Counted from the stretch's first letter, positions 8,788 through 18,017 are shown. The stretch is DNA of 64,000 nt from Amaricoccus sp003258405 (GCF_043226085.1 NZ_CP171225.1:2604001-2668000), one strand, 5' to 3'. Translations and numbers: made by a program. Notes: a model not told the origin generated them from the sequence alone.

Positions 8788-8903
8788 GTACACGATTTAC
8801 CTTTCCCTTGTCGGCATGGAAGCCTATAACGCGCTTCGGCCGAGCGCGGGGGGTTCCCCTGTGCTCTCTGCCCCACACCACAGGGAAAAAAGGGAGTTGG
8901 CGC

Positions 8904-9470
8904 ATGTTCTACCGTGACGAACGACTCGCGTTGTTCATCGACGGCGCCAATTTGTATGCGGCTGCACGCGCACTGGGCTTCGACATCGACTACAAGCTGC
9001 TGCGTACGGAATTCATGCGCCGCGGCAAGCTGTTGCGTGCCTTCTACTATACGGCGTTGCTCGAGACGGAAGAATATTCGCCCATTCGTCCGCTCGTTGA
9101 CTGGCTGCACTACAACGGCTTTTCGATGGTCACCAAACCGGCCAAGGAATTCACCGATTCAAGCGGCCGGCGCAAGGTGAAGGGCAACATGGATATCGAG
9201 CTTGCGGTCGATGCCATGGAAATCGCCCCCCATGTCGATCATATCGTGCTCTTCTCCGGCGACGGCGATTTTCGCCCGCTGGTAGAATCGCTGCAGCGTC
9301 AGGGCGTTCGCGTATCGGTTGTTTCCACGATCCGCACCAATCCGCCGATGATCGCCGATGAACTGCGCCGCCAGAGCGACAATTTCATCGAGCTCGACGA
9401 ATTGCGCGAAGTCATCGGCCGCCCGCCGCGGGGCGACAGCGGATCACATCAGAACAACGACAACGATTGA
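8904..9470 (+). CDS. NYN-domain (LabA/DUF88) PIN-like RNase family protein
   Basis: A 188-residue protein of the LabA/DUF88 NYN group, a PIN-like fold expected to bind Mg2+ and cut RNA. The acidic pocket is intact: ALFIDGANLY, KGNMDIELAVDAM and VLFSGDGDFRPLVESL carry the conserved aspartates. Start 8904 has AGGGAG seven bases upstream. Its TGA overlaps the TTG start of the next gene (uracil-DNA glycosylase), so the two are probably translationally coupled. No RNA target can be deduced. Confidence 0.9.
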   Translation: MFYRDERLALFIDGANLYAAARALGFDIDYKLLRTEFMRRGKLLRAFYYTALLETEEYSPIRPLVDWLHYNGFSMVTKPAKEFTDSSGRRKVKGNMDIELAVDAMEIAPHVDHIVLFSGDGDFRPLVESLQRQGVRVSVVSTIRTNPPMIADELRRQSDNFIELDELREVIGRPPRGDSGSHQNNDND

Positions 9471-10090
9471 GCCTGCCGCCGGAGCCTTTGCCCGGCTGTG
9501 ATCTCTGCCCCCGGCTCGTCGCACATCGCCGCGCGATCCGCGCGGCGCATCCCGGCTGGTTCAACGGCGCGGTGGCCTCCTTCGGGAGCCCGTCGGCGCG
9601 GCTCCTCGTGCTGGGCCTCGCCCCCGGCCTCGCGGGCGCCAACCGCACCGGCCTGCCGTTCGTCGGCGATGCCTCCGGCAGCCTGCTCTTTCCGGCCCTC
9701 GCCGCGGCGGGCTTTGCGCGGGAGGGCGACCCGCCCGAGCTTCACGATTGCATGGTGAGCAACGCGGTGCGCTGCCTGCCGCCCGGCAACCGGCCGACGG
9801 CGGCGGAGATCCGCACCTGCCGCGGCCATCTCGCCGCGCGCATCGCCGCCCTGCCGCGCCTCTGCGCCATCCTCTGCCTCGGCCGCGTCGCGCATGAAAG
9901 CCTGATCGCGGCGCTCGGCGCGCGCGCCGGCGCCCATCCCTTCGCCCATGGCGCCCGGCACCGGGTCGCCGGCCATGCGGTCTTCGACAGCTACCATGTC
10001 TCGCGCTACAACGTGAACACGGGCCGCCTGAGCAAACCGATGTTCGAGGCTGTCATCGCGGCGCTGCGCCGTTATATTGACGCCGCCTGA
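9467..10090 (+). CDS. family 5 (UdgB-type) uracil-DNA glycosylase
   Basis: Base-excision repair glycosylase removing uracil and possibly other deaminated bases. The 207-residue protein has paired cysteines at the N-terminus (GCDLCPRL) and two more later (CMVSNAVRC) as in Fe-S family 4/5 enzymes, motif A LGLAPGLAGANRTGLPF without the catalytic Asp of family 1, and motif B YHVSRYNVNTG. The TTG start at 9467 overlaps the preceding stop, the only start giving a complete N-terminal cysteine pair; use of TTG is inferred. A separate family 1 enzyme (ung) lies at 58.9 kb. Confidence 0.88.
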   Translation: MSLPPEPLPGCDLCPRLVAHRRAIRAAHPGWFNGAVASFGSPSARLLVLGLAPGLAGANRTGLPFVGDASGSLLFPALAAAGFAREGDPPELHDCMVSNAVRCLPPGNRPTAAEIRTCRGHLAARIAALPRLCAILCLGRVAHESLIAALGARAGAHPFAHGARHRVAGHAVFDSYHVSRYNVNTGRLSKPMFEAVIAALRRYIDAA

Positions 10091-10177
10091 GGAACGGATG
10101 TGCGGGCCATCGGCCCGGAGTGAAGATTGCCCCGGGGGCCCGCGACGGCCCTCCGGACGAGCCCATGTAGGGAAGCC

Positions 10178-11125
10178 ATGCCAGAACCGCTCGACCTCTA
10201 TCTCGCCGCCCCCCGGGGCTTCTGCGCCGGTGTCGACCGCGCCATCAAGATCGTCGAGATGGCGCTCGAGAAATGGGGCGCGCCGGTCTACGTGCGCCAC
10301 GAGATCGTTCACAACCGCTTCGTGGTGGACGGGCTGCGCGACAAGGGCGCGGTCTTCGTCGAGGAGCTCGACCAGTGCCCGCCCGACCGGCCGGTGATCT
10401 TCTCCGCCCATGGCGTGCCGAAATCGGTGCCCGCCGAGGCCGAGCGGCGGCACATGCTCTATGTCGATGCGACCTGCCCGCTGGTCTCCAAGGTCCATAT
10501 CGAGGCCGAGCGCCATCACGAGAACGGCCTCCAGATGGTGATGATCGGCCATGCCGGCCACCCGGAGGTGATCGGCACCATGGGCCAGCTCCCCGAGGGT
10601 GAGGTGATGCTGGTCGAGACACCCGGCGATGTCGCCCATCTCGCGCCCCGCGATCCGGCGCGGCTCGCCTACATCACCCAGACGACGCTCAGCGTCGATG
10701 ACACCGCCGCCGTGGTCGCCGCGCTCCGCGCCCGCTTCCCCGCGATCATCGGGCCGCACAAGGAAGACATCTGCTACGCCACCACCAACCGCCAGGAGGC
10801 GGTGAAGGCGATGGCGCCGCTGATCGACGCGCTTCTGGTGATCGGCGCGCCCAATTCCTCGAATTCCAAGCGCCTCGTCGAGGTCGGCAGCCGCGAGGGC
10901 TGCCGCTACGCCCAGCTCGTCCAGCGGGCCGCCGATATCGACTGGCGCGCGCTCGAAGGCATCCGCGCCGTCGGCATCACGGCCGGGGCCTCGGCCCCCG
11001 AGGTGCTGGTCGAGGAGGTGATCGAGGCCTTCCGGTCCCGCTACGACGTGACCGAGCGCCAGGTCGAGACCGCGACCGAAGACATCGAGTTCAAGGTCCC
11101 CCGCGTCCTCCGCGTCCCGGCCTGA
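10178..11125 (+). CDS. ispH: 4-hydroxy-3-methylbut-2-enyl diphosphate reductase
   Basis: Last step of the MEP isoprenoid pathway, reducing HMBPP to IPP and DMAPP with a [4Fe-4S] cluster. The 315-residue protein has the three cluster cysteines in PRGFCAGVDRAI, VDATCPLVSKVH and DICYATTNRQ, plus FSAHGVP, GHAGHPEV and the PNSSNSKRL substrate loop. The ATG at 10178 has GGGAAG six bases upstream; more upstream codons lack conservation. It stands alone on the plus strand after the glycosylase. Confidence 0.97.
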   Translation: MPEPLDLYLAAPRGFCAGVDRAIKIVEMALEKWGAPVYVRHEIVHNRFVVDGLRDKGAVFVEELDQCPPDRPVIFSAHGVPKSVPAEAERRHMLYVDATCPLVSKVHIEAERHHENGLQMVMIGHAGHPEVIGTMGQLPEGEVMLVETPGDVAHLAPRDPARLAYITQTTLSVDDTAAVVAALRARFPAIIGPHKEDICYATTNRQEAVKAMAPLIDALLVIGAPNSSNSKRLVEVGSREGCRYAQLVQRAADIDWRALEGIRAVGITAGASAPEVLVEEVIEAFRSRYDVTERQVETATEDIEFKVPRVLRVPA

Positions 11126-11469
11126 CGCGGGGCCACCTGCGGCCCGGCGCCACCGGCGTGCCCCCCCGAACGATCCCGCTTCCGGGTATCGCCGCGCCGG
11201 ATCGCGGCGAGAGGCGCAGTGCCGGCATTCGAACCGCCCGGCAGGATCGAGCCGGCCCGCCGGATCGGGCCTCCGCCCCGGAGGGCCGATTCATGATATG
11301 TTAACTACGAAAATCCAATGATTTCAGCGGCGTTTTTCGATTTTCACGGTGAAACGCCCCATTTTCACGCCGGGACGGCCGCCGTCTTTCCCCGCCTCCG
11401 GGGCTTTCCGCCGCAGAGCCCAGAGGCTATCACCGGGCCCCGACCCCGACCGCGCGAGGCCCGAGACCC
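11126..11469. other. gene-free spacer between ispH and rnhA
   Basis: No convincing coding sequence on either strand. The left half is GC-rich with short imperfect hairpins and no T-tract. The right half has an AT-rich patch (about 11291-11345) that could hold the rnhA promoter, and an odd-length palindrome TTTCAC-G-GTGAAA at 11342-11354. Confidence 0.5.
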
Positions 11470-11952
11470 ATGCCCGATTATTTCGCCTATACCGACGGCG
11501 CCTGCTCCGGAAATCCCGGCCCCGGCGGCTGGGGAGTGCTCCTCCTCGCCCGCGACGGCGAGACGGTGCTGAAATCCCGCGAGCTCTCGGGGGGCGAGGC
11601 CCAGACCACCAACAACCGCATGGAGCTCATGGCCGCGATCTCCGCCCTCGAGGCGCTCGGCCGCGCGACCCCCATCACCATCGTGACCGACAGCGTCTAT
11701 GTCCGCGATGGCGTCACCCGCTGGATCCACGGCTGGAAGAAGAACGGCTGGAAGACCGCGGCGAAGAAGCCGGTGAAGAACGAGGATCTCTGGCGCCGCC
11801 TCGACGAGGCCCAGGGCCGGCACGAAGTGACCTGGAAATGGATCAAGGGCCACGCGGGCCATGCCGAGAACGAGCGCGCCGACGAGCTCGCCCGCGCCGG
11901 CATGGCGCCCTTCAAGCCCGCGCGGAAGTCGGCTCAGGGGGCGCAGCCGTGA
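11470..11952 (+). CDS. rnhA: ribonuclease HI
   Basis: Cleaves the RNA strand of RNA:DNA hybrids. The 160-residue protein has all four active-site acidic residues in context: YTDGACSGNPGPGGWG, NNRMELMA, VTDSVYV and NERADELA. It also has the handle-region basic helix (WKKNGWKTAAKKPVKNEDLW) seen in E. coli RNase HI. Its TGA overlaps the GTG start of the TRIC-type gene by four bases (GTGA), indicating coupled translation. Confidence 0.97.
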   Translation: MPDYFAYTDGACSGNPGPGGWGVLLLARDGETVLKSRELSGGEAQTTNNRMELMAAISALEALGRATPITIVTDSVYVRDGVTRWIHGWKKNGWKTAAKKPVKNEDLWRRLDEAQGRHEVTWKWIKGHAGHAENERADELARAGMAPFKPARKSAQGAQP

Positions 11953-12581
11953 CCCTCGCCCAGTTCCTCGATTTCGCCGCCGTCTTCGTCTTCGCCCTCA
12001 CCGGCGGCCTCGTCGCGAGCCGTGCCCAGCTCGACATCGTGGGCTTTCTCTTCGTCGCCGCCCTCACCGGCATCGGCGGCGGCACCGTGCGCGACGTGAT
12101 CCTGGGCCGGGATGCGGTGTTCTGGGTCGCAAACCCGGTCTATCTCGTCATCGTCTGCATCGCCGCCGGGATGGTCTACCTCGGCGCCCATCTCCTCGAA
12201 TCGCGCTACCGCCCGCTGCTCTGGCTCGATGCCGTGGCGCTCGCCATCGCCGTCTCGGCCGGGGCGCTCACCGCCCGCAATCTCGGCGCCTCCTGGCCGA
12301 TCGAGCTGGTGATGGGGGTGATGACCGGCTGTCTCGGCGGGCTCATGCGCGACGTGGTCTGCAACGAGGTGCCGCTGGTCCTGAAACAGGGCGAGGTCTA
12401 TGTCACAGCCGCCTTCGCGGGTGCGCTCACCGGCGTGCTCGCGCTCGGCCTCACCGGCTCGGCCCTGCTTTCGGTCTTCATCTGTGCGGTGGTGACCTTC
12501 CTGCTCCGGGCCGGAAGCCTTGCCTTCGGCTGGCGCCTGCCGGTCTACCGCAGCACCCCGCGACGCACCCGCCTCAAGTGA
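11949..12581 (+). CDS. TRIC/UPF0126 family membrane protein
   Basis: A 210-residue inner-membrane protein of the UPF0126 family, related to trimeric intracellular cation channels and glycine transporters. It contains two related repeats, each with a glycine-rich kink: GIGGGTVRDVILG in the first half and GCLGGLMRDVVCNEVPL in the second, within about seven hydrophobic helices. The GTG start at 11949 overlaps the rnhA stop. Its end overlaps the 3' end of fmt by eight bases. The permeating species is unknown. Confidence 0.88.
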   Translation: MTLAQFLDFAAVFVFALTGGLVASRAQLDIVGFLFVAALTGIGGGTVRDVILGRDAVFWVANPVYLVIVCIAAGMVYLGAHLLESRYRPLLWLDAVALAIAVSAGALTARNLGASWPIELVMGVMTGCLGGLMRDVVCNEVPLVLKQGEVYVTAAFAGALTGVLALGLTGSALLSVFICAVVTFLLRAGSLAFGWRLPVYRSTPRRTRLK

Positions 12582-13482
12582 GGCGGTCCCCGGCGGCAAC
12601 CGGGAAGCCGCGCAGGAAGTCCCTCGCGGCCATCGCCCCCTTGCCCGCGCGCTGAAGCCGGAGCAGCCGCAGCGCCCCCGTGCCGCAGGCGACCCTGAGG
12701 TCGTCGTCGAGCACGGTTCCCGCCGGGCCGGATCCGTCCGCGACCGTGCTCAGGAGCAGCTTCACCCGCTCGCCGCCGATCTCCGCCCAGGCGCCGGGAA
12801 AGGGCGAGAGCCCGCGGATCTGCCGGTCGATCTCGGCCGCGCTCCGGCTCCAGTCGATCTTCGCCTCGGCCTTGTCGATCTTGGCGGCATAGGTCACGCC
12901 CGCCTCCGGCTGGGCTTCGGGCCGAAGCCCGTCGAGCTCCGCGAGCGCCGCAACGATGAGCGTCGCCCCGAGCCCGGCAAGCCGGTCATGCAGGTCTCCG
13001 GCGGTATCCTCCGGTCCGATCGCAAGGCTCCCGCGCAGCAGGACGGGGCCGGTATCGAGACCTGCCTCCATCTGCATGATGCAGACCCCGGTCTCGGCAT
13101 CGCCCGCCATGATCGCCCGCTGGATCGGCGCCGCCCCCCGCCAGCGCGGCAGCAGCGAGGCATGGATGTTGAGGCAACCGCGCGCGGGCGCATCGAGCAC
13201 CGCCTGCGGCAGGATGAGGCCATAGGCGACCACCACCGCGAGATCGGCCCCGAGCGCGGCAAAGTCGGCCTGCGCCTCCGCCCCCTTGAGCGAGACCGGG
13301 TGCCGCACGGGCAGGCCGAGCGCTTCGGCGCGGGCCTGGACCGGGCTCGGGCGGGGCTTCTTGCCGCGGCCCGCGGGGCGGGGCGGCTGGGAATAGACGC
13401 AGAGGATCTCGTGGCCCGCCGCGACGAGCGCATCGAGCGCGGCAACCGAGAAATCGGGCGTTCCCATGAAGATCAGGCGCAT
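12574..13482 (-). CDS. fmt: methionyl-tRNA formyltransferase
   Basis: Formylates initiator Met-tRNA using 10-formyl-THF. The 302-residue protein begins MRLIFMGTPDFSVAALDAL and contains NIHASLLPRWRGAAPIQRAI, with the Asn and His of the active site, followed by a C-terminal tRNA-binding domain (VTYAAKIDKAEAKIDW). The start at 13482 matches the family start; a longer open frame upstream runs into the def region and is not coding. It lies 68 bp downstream of def, its functional partner: Def removes the formyl group Fmt adds. Confidence 0.96.
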   Translation of the reverse strand: MRLIFMGTPDFSVAALDALVAAGHEILCVYSQPPRPAGRGKKPRPSPVQARAEALGLPVRHPVSLKGAEAQADFAALGADLAVVVAYGLILPQAVLDAPARGCLNIHASLLPRWRGAAPIQRAIMAGDAETGVCIMQMEAGLDTGPVLLRGSLAIGPEDTAGDLHDRLAGLGATLIVAALAELDGLRPEAQPEAGVTYAAKIDKAEAKIDWSRSAAEIDRQIRGLSPFPGAWAEIGGERVKLLLSTVADGSGPAGTVLDDDLRVACGTGALRLLRLQRAGKGAMAARDFLRGFPVAAGDRLT

Positions 13483-13550
13483 GTGCGTCCCCCGCAGAGT
13501 GTCATCCCGGCGGCGGTGGCCAGGCAGAAGACGGGACACCGCGCCGGGGC

Positions 13551-14069
13551 TCAGGCCCGCGCGCGTTCCTTCTTGAGCTTCTTCATCTTCGACATGATCA
13601 TCCGCCGTTTCACCGGGCCGAGGTAGTCGATGAAGAGCTTGCCGTCGAGATGGTCCATCTCGTGCTGGATGCAGACCGCCCAGCGTTCGCCGAACTCCTG
13701 CTCGTGGATCTCGCCGTCGAGCCCGAGCCAGCGGAGCCGCACCCGCTCCGGCCGGGTCACTTCCTCGTAGATCTCGGGGATCGAGAGGCAGCCTTCCTCG
13801 CTGGTTTCGAGCTCTTCCGAGCGCCAGAGGATTTCGGGATTGATGATCTCCATCGGGTTCGGCGGATCGTCCTGCCCGGCGCAATCCATGACGAAGACGC
13901 GCTTCATCACGCCGATCTGGGGCGCGGCAAGGCCGATGCCCGGCGCGTCATACATCGTTTCGAGCATGTCCTGCGTCAGGGCACGGATGCTGTCGTCGAT
14001 AGCCGGAACCGGGTCTGCGACCTTCCGCAGGCGGGGCTCGGGAATGATGAGGATCGGGCGTGTCGTCAT
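13551..14069 (-). CDS. def: peptide deformylase
   Basis: Removes the formyl group from nascent N-termini. The 172-residue protein has the three family motifs: GIGLAAPQIG (44-53), EEGCLSIP with metal ligand Cys94, and HEMDH with ligands His136, His140 and catalytic Glu137. The ATG at 14069 (MTTRPILIIP) is preferred on family similarity; another ATG three codons upstream (14078) is possible and neither has a strong ribosome-binding site. It precedes fmt on the same strand. Confidence 0.96.
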   Translation of the reverse strand: MTTRPILIIPEPRLRKVADPVPAIDDSIRALTQDMLETMYDAPGIGLAAPQIGVMKRVFVMDCAGQDDPPNPMEIINPEILWRSEELETSEEGCLSIPEIYEEVTRPERVRLRWLGLDGEIHEQEFGERWAVCIQHEMDHLDGKLFIDYLGPVKRRMIMSKMKKLKKERARA

Positions 14070-14177
14070 GTGAGCCATCTAGGATATGGCCGGAGACTTG
14101 ACAAGACAGAGCGGAGCCGCACCCATGGCGCCGACCGATTTGACCAGCGGGCGCCTGGACCGGCGCGAGGAGCACTC

Positions 14178-15353
14178 ATGTTCGATTTCGATGAAGTGAT
14201 AGACCGCCACGGCACCTCCTGCGCCAAGTGGGACGACATGGGGCCCGGGTTCGGCGTTTCGGCCGAGGACGGGTTGGCGATGTGGGTGGCCGACATGGAT
14301 TTCCGCGCGCCGCAGGTGGTGAACGACGCGCTGCATCGGCTCGCGGATCACGGGGTGCACGGCTATTTCGGCGATGAGAAGCCCTACAAGGACGCGATCA
14401 TCGGCTGGATGGAGCGCCGCCACGGCTGGACCGTCGCGTCCGAGCAGATCGCAACCGTGCATGGCATCGTGGCCGGGCTCGCCATCTGTCTCCGGGCCTA
14501 TCTCCAGCCCGGCGACGGCGTGATCCTCTTCACGCCGGTCTACCATGCCTTCGCCAAGATCCTGAAGGCGAACGGAATGCGGATCCACGAGTCGCCCCTG
14601 CGCCTCGATGCCGACGGACGCTTCCAGCTGGATCTCGAGGCGCTTGCCGCCTCGCTCAAGGGTGACGAGAAGATGCTGGTCTTCTGCTCGCCGCACAATC
14701 CCGGCGGGCGGATCTGGACGCCGGAGGAGCTGCGCGCGGTGGCGGAGTTCTGCGCCGAGCGCGATCTCCTGCTGGTTTCCGACGAGATCCACCACGACAT
14801 CGTGATGCCGGGCGCGCGTCACATGCCGATGCCGCTTGCCGCGCCGGAGCATCTCGGCCGTCTGATCATGCTGACCGCGGCGACCAAGGTCTTCAACATC
14901 GCAGGCGGGCTGACGGGCAATGTCATCATTCCCGACAAGGCCCTGCGCGAGAGGTTCGACGTCGCGCACCGCGCGACCGGCACCTCGGTCAACCGGCTGG
15001 GCGCGGTGATGGTGACGGCGGCCTATTCCGGCGGCGATGCCTGGTGCGACGCGCTTTGCGCCTATCTCGCGGAGAACGCACGGGTCTTCAAGCAAGGGGT
15101 CGATGCGATCCCCGGCGTTTCGATGATGCCGCTCGAGGCGACCTATCTCGCCTGGGTCGATTTCCGCGGCACCGGCATGGAGCCGCCCGAGCTTACCGCG
15201 CGGATCCGCAAGGATGCCCGCATCGCGGCCAATGACGGGCCGGTGTTCGGCACGGGCGGGGCGGGGTTCATGCGCTTCAATCTCGGCACCCAGCGCAGCC
15301 GGGTCGAGGAAGCCGTCGGGCGTCTGCAGGCCGCCTTCGGCGACCTGCAGTAG
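14178..15353 (+). CDS. PatB/MalY-type PLP-dependent aminotransferase or C-S lyase
   Basis: A 391-residue fold-type I PLP enzyme. The MalY/PatB signature is seen in MWVADMDFRAPQ at the N-terminus, FCSPHNPGGRIW, LVSDEIHHDI and the PLP-lysine segment TAATKVFNIAG. Members mostly cleave cystathionine or other cysteine S-conjugates rather than transaminate. Start 14178 follows a GAGGAGC at good spacing; a longer open frame to 13650 is not supported. It is divergent from def and converges with the GMC gene. Confidence 0.9.
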   Translation: MFDFDEVIDRHGTSCAKWDDMGPGFGVSAEDGLAMWVADMDFRAPQVVNDALHRLADHGVHGYFGDEKPYKDAIIGWMERRHGWTVASEQIATVHGIVAGLAICLRAYLQPGDGVILFTPVYHAFAKILKANGMRIHESPLRLDADGRFQLDLEALAASLKGDEKMLVFCSPHNPGGRIWTPEELRAVAEFCAERDLLLVSDEIHHDIVMPGARHMPMPLAAPEHLGRLIMLTAATKVFNIAGGLTGNVIIPDKALRERFDVAHRATGTSVNRLGAVMVTAAYSGGDAWCDALCAYLAENARVFKQGVDAIPGVSMMPLEATYLAWVDFRGTGMEPPELTARIRKDARIAANDGPVFGTGGAGFMRFNLGTQRSRVEEAVGRLQAAFGDLQ

Positions 15354-15365
15354 AAGGCCTGCGCC

Positions 15366-16937
15366 TCAGAGGTTGCCCTTCGAGAGCTCGCCCGCGATGT
15401 GATCGGCCTGCCGTATGGCGAGGGCGACGATCGTGAGGGTCGGGTTCTCGGCGGCACCGGTGGTGAACTGCGAGCCGTCCGAGACGTAGAGGTTCGGAAT
15501 GTCGTGGCTCTGGCCGAACTTGTTCACCACGCCATCGCGCGGGTTCTCGGACATGCGGTTGGTGCCGAGGTTGTGCGTGGAGGGGTAGGGCGGCGTTGGG
15601 AAGGTGCGGGTCGCGCCCACCGCGTCATACATCTCCATCCCCTTCATGTAGGCATAGTTGCGCATCGCGATGTCGTTCGGGTGATCGTCGAAGTTGACGT
15701 TCGCGACCGGCATGCCGAAGGCATCGGTCACCTCGGTGTTGAGGGTGACGCGGTTGGTCTCCTGCGGCATGTCCTCGCCGACGATCCAGAGCCCGGCCAT
15801 GTTCTCGTAGCTGTCGAGCGCCGACGTGAACTCGCGGCCCCATCCGCCCGGATCGAGGAAGGCGGCCATGAACGGCAGGCCGAGCGAGAGCGTCTCCATC
15901 TCGTAGCCGCCGACGAAGCCGCGCGACGGGTCGTTATGCGCCTCGTCCTGGATGATCCCGGCCATCACAGTGCCGCGCCACATCCGCACCGGCTTGTCGA
16001 AGACGCCGTAGACCGAGCCGGTGGTGTGGCGCATGTAGTTGCGGCCCACCTGGCCCGAGGAGTTGGCGAGCCCGTCGGGGAACATCGAGGAAGCGGAGTT
16101 GAGCAGGAGCCGCGGGCTCTCGATCGAGTTCCCGGCGACGCAGACCATGCGTGCGCTCTGGCGCTGCTCGTTGCCGTCGGCATCGGAGTAGACCACCGCG
16201 TTCACGAGGCCCTGCTCGTTGTGCTCGATGCGGAGCACGTGGCAGTTCGCACGCACCTCGAGATTTCCGGTCGCCTCACCGCGCGGAATGTCGGTGTAGG
16301 CCGAAGACCACTTGGCGCCCCATTTGCAGCCCTGAAAGCAGAAGCCGGTCTGCTGGCAGGCCATGCGGCCGTCGTACTCGACGGAGTTGATCGCCATGTG
16401 GCCGGTGTTGACCTGGGTATAGCCGATCGCCTTGGCGCCGGCCTCGAAGACCTTGAAGTTGTTGTTGCCCGGAAGGCCCGGCAGGTCGTTGGTGCGGGTG
16501 ACGCCCAGCTTCTTCTCGGCCTTGTCATACCAGGGATCGAGCTCGGCGCGGGTCAGCGGCCAGTCGAGCAGGTTGGCGCCGGACACGTTGCCGTACTCGG
16601 TCCGGGCGCGGAACTCGTGGTCCTGGATGCGGAGCGAGGCGCCCGCCCAGTGGATCGAGGTGCCGCCCACCGCCTTCACGATCCAGGCCGGAAGGTTCGG
16701 GAAATCGCGCGCAACGCGCCAGTCGCCGCTGGTGGTGCGGGGCTCGACCCAGGCGAGCTGCCCGAAGCTTTCCCACTCGTCGTTGATGTAGTCTTCGGGC
16801 AGGTACCGTCCGCCTGCCTCGAGCGCCACGACCGAGACGCCCTTCTGGGCCAGCTCGTTGGCGAGGACACCGCCGCCGGCACCGGTGCCGACGATCACGA
16901 CGACACTGTCGTCGCTCAGATCAAAGGGTGCAGTCAT
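15366..16937 (-). CDS. GMC-family FAD-dependent oxidoreductase, dehydrogenase large subunit
   Basis: A 523-residue flavoprotein of the glucose-methanol-choline family. The FAD dinucleotide-binding motif VVIVGTGAGGGVLANELAQKG is at residues ~10-30, and the C-terminal GMC signature appears as PSTHNLGTNRMS and VSDGSQFTTGAAENPT. It has no signal peptide, which fits large subunits that cross the membrane by hitch-hiking on a Tat-exported small subunit. That partner is encoded just upstream (19-bp gap) on the same strand. No cytochrome c subunit gene is present here. Substrate is probably a sugar acid or alcohol but cannot be fixed. Confidence 0.9.
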   Translation of the reverse strand: MTAPFDLSDDSVVVIVGTGAGGGVLANELAQKGVSVVALEAGGRYLPEDYINDEWESFGQLAWVEPRTTSGDWRVARDFPNLPAWIVKAVGGTSIHWAGASLRIQDHEFRARTEYGNVSGANLLDWPLTRAELDPWYDKAEKKLGVTRTNDLPGLPGNNNFKVFEAGAKAIGYTQVNTGHMAINSVEYDGRMACQQTGFCFQGCKWGAKWSSAYTDIPRGEATGNLEVRANCHVLRIEHNEQGLVNAVVYSDADGNEQRQSARMVCVAGNSIESPRLLLNSASSMFPDGLANSSGQVGRNYMRHTTGSVYGVFDKPVRMWRGTVMAGIIQDEAHNDPSRGFVGGYEMETLSLGLPFMAAFLDPGGWGREFTSALDSYENMAGLWIVGEDMPQETNRVTLNTEVTDAFGMPVANVNFDDHPNDIAMRNYAYMKGMEMYDAVGATRTFPTPPYPSTHNLGTNRMSENPRDGVVNKFGQSHDIPNLYVSDGSQFTTGAAENPTLTIVALAIRQADHIAGELSKGNL

Positions 16938-16956
16938 CTTTCTCTCTCCCCCGCGC

Positions 16957-17481
16957 TCAGAGCCAGTTGATGTCGTCGAAGCCGCGGTGGAGGTAGCCAC
17001 CTTCGGAATAGGACTCGCCCTCGTAGCCGAAGAGCGGCCAGACGGCCTTCTGGTTGTAGAGCCCGGTCACGAGCCCGCCGCGGATGGACTGGAAGAAGGG
17101 GCTGAGCTCCATCTCGCGCAGGATCGCGACGCGGTCGCGTTCCCAGGGCGTGCCGAGATAGCTGGGGTAGCCGCGGCCCTGGGCGACGGCGTCGAGGGCT
17201 GCGATGCCCGCCTCGATCGCCGGAGCGGCATCGGCGGTGTCATAGACCTTGACGGCGATCACGTAGTTCTCGTCCGGGATGCGGTCGTGGGGATAGATGT
17301 CGCGGGCGAGCTGGATCAGCGCCGCCATGGACTCGGGGCTGAGGGCCTGGGTCTCGAGGGCCCAGGCGGCGTCGGCGCCGGCGACGAAGCCTGCACCGAC
17401 GACGAAGCTTGCTCCAACGGCTGCGCTGCGCGACAGGAGCTGTCGCCGGGTCAATCCCTCCCGGCTGGTCTGGCTATTCAT
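16957..17481 (-). CDS. gluconate 2-dehydrogenase subunit 3 family protein, Tat-exported
   Basis: Small subunit of a membrane-associated flavin dehydrogenase, 174 residues. The N-terminus carries a twin-arginine signal (LTRRQLLSRSAAVG, then a hydrophobic stretch to AWA at about residue 40), so it should be folded before export. The remainder resembles gluconate dehydrogenase gamma subunits. The start at 17481 has GGGAGGA at ideal spacing; a longer frame to 17535 has no support. It directly precedes the GMC large subunit; Tat export of the pair is inferred. Confidence 0.88.
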   Translation of the reverse strand: MNSQTSREGLTRRQLLSRSAAVGASFVVGAGFVAGADAAWALETQALSPESMAALIQLARDIYPHDRIPDENYVIAVKVYDTADAAPAIEAGIAALDAVAQGRGYPSYLGTPWERDRVAILREMELSPFFQSIRGGLVTGLYNQKAVWPLFGYEGESYSEGGYLHRGFDDINWL

Positions 17482-17531
17482 GGTATCCTCCCTATGGTCT
17501 TTCGGTCCGGGCCTCTCCGGGCCCGTTTCCG

Positions 17532-17927
17532 TCACTGGAAGCGGCCCTGCCGCTGAAGCACCTCGATCTGGTAGCCGTCCGGATCCGCGACGAAGAAGAA
17601 CTTCGCCACCAGCGCGCCGTCATTCTTGAAGTCCACGAGCTTGCGGGGGGCGAGCCCTTCCGCCTCGAAGCGGGCATGCTCGGCCACGACATCATCGACG
17701 GAAACGGCAAGATGCCCGTAGCCGTCGCCGAGGTCGTAGGGTTCCGTACGGCCCTTGTTGATCGTGAGTTCGACCTCGAAGATCGACTCCGGGTTGCTCA
17801 TGTAGACAAGCGTGAAATCGTCGAAGTCGAGCCGGTCCGCCACCGTGAGGCCGAAAGCCTTCTCGTAGAATGCCACCGAGCGCGCCTCGTCTAGCACGCG
17901 AATCATGCTGTGAATGGCCTTCGCCAT
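17532..17927 (-). CDS. VOC family glyoxalase I-like protein
   Basis: A 131-residue protein with two beta-alpha-beta-beta-beta modules of the vicinal-oxygen-chelate superfamily. It resembles lactoylglutathione lyase: IHSMIRVLDEARSVAFYEKAFGL at the N-terminus, FEVELTIN, GHLAVSVDDV and DPDGYQIEVLQ at the end, giving metal-ligand His and Glu positions in each half. GGAGGG precedes the start. It is first in the co-directional run with the two dehydrogenase subunits, so it may detoxify an aldehyde made by that pathway; this is inference. Confidence 0.85.
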   Translation of the reverse strand: MAKAIHSMIRVLDEARSVAFYEKAFGLTVADRLDFDDFTLVYMSNPESIFEVELTINKGRTEPYDLGDGYGHLAVSVDDVVAEHARFEAEGLAPRKLVDFKNDGALVAKFFFVADPDGYQIEVLQRQGRFQ

Positions 17928-18017
17928 CTTCCCTCCTCATCGCTCTGATCTTGGGAGGAAAGGTTAGCTCCTGAAGGTGGCGCGGCTGGTAGTATCCCGG
18001 TACTGCCAGCCTTTGGT

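Noticed and set aside
11342..11354. TTTCACGGTGAAA palindrome considered as a second parS site
   Set aside because: It has an odd centre base that breaks the CACGTG core required for ParB sites.
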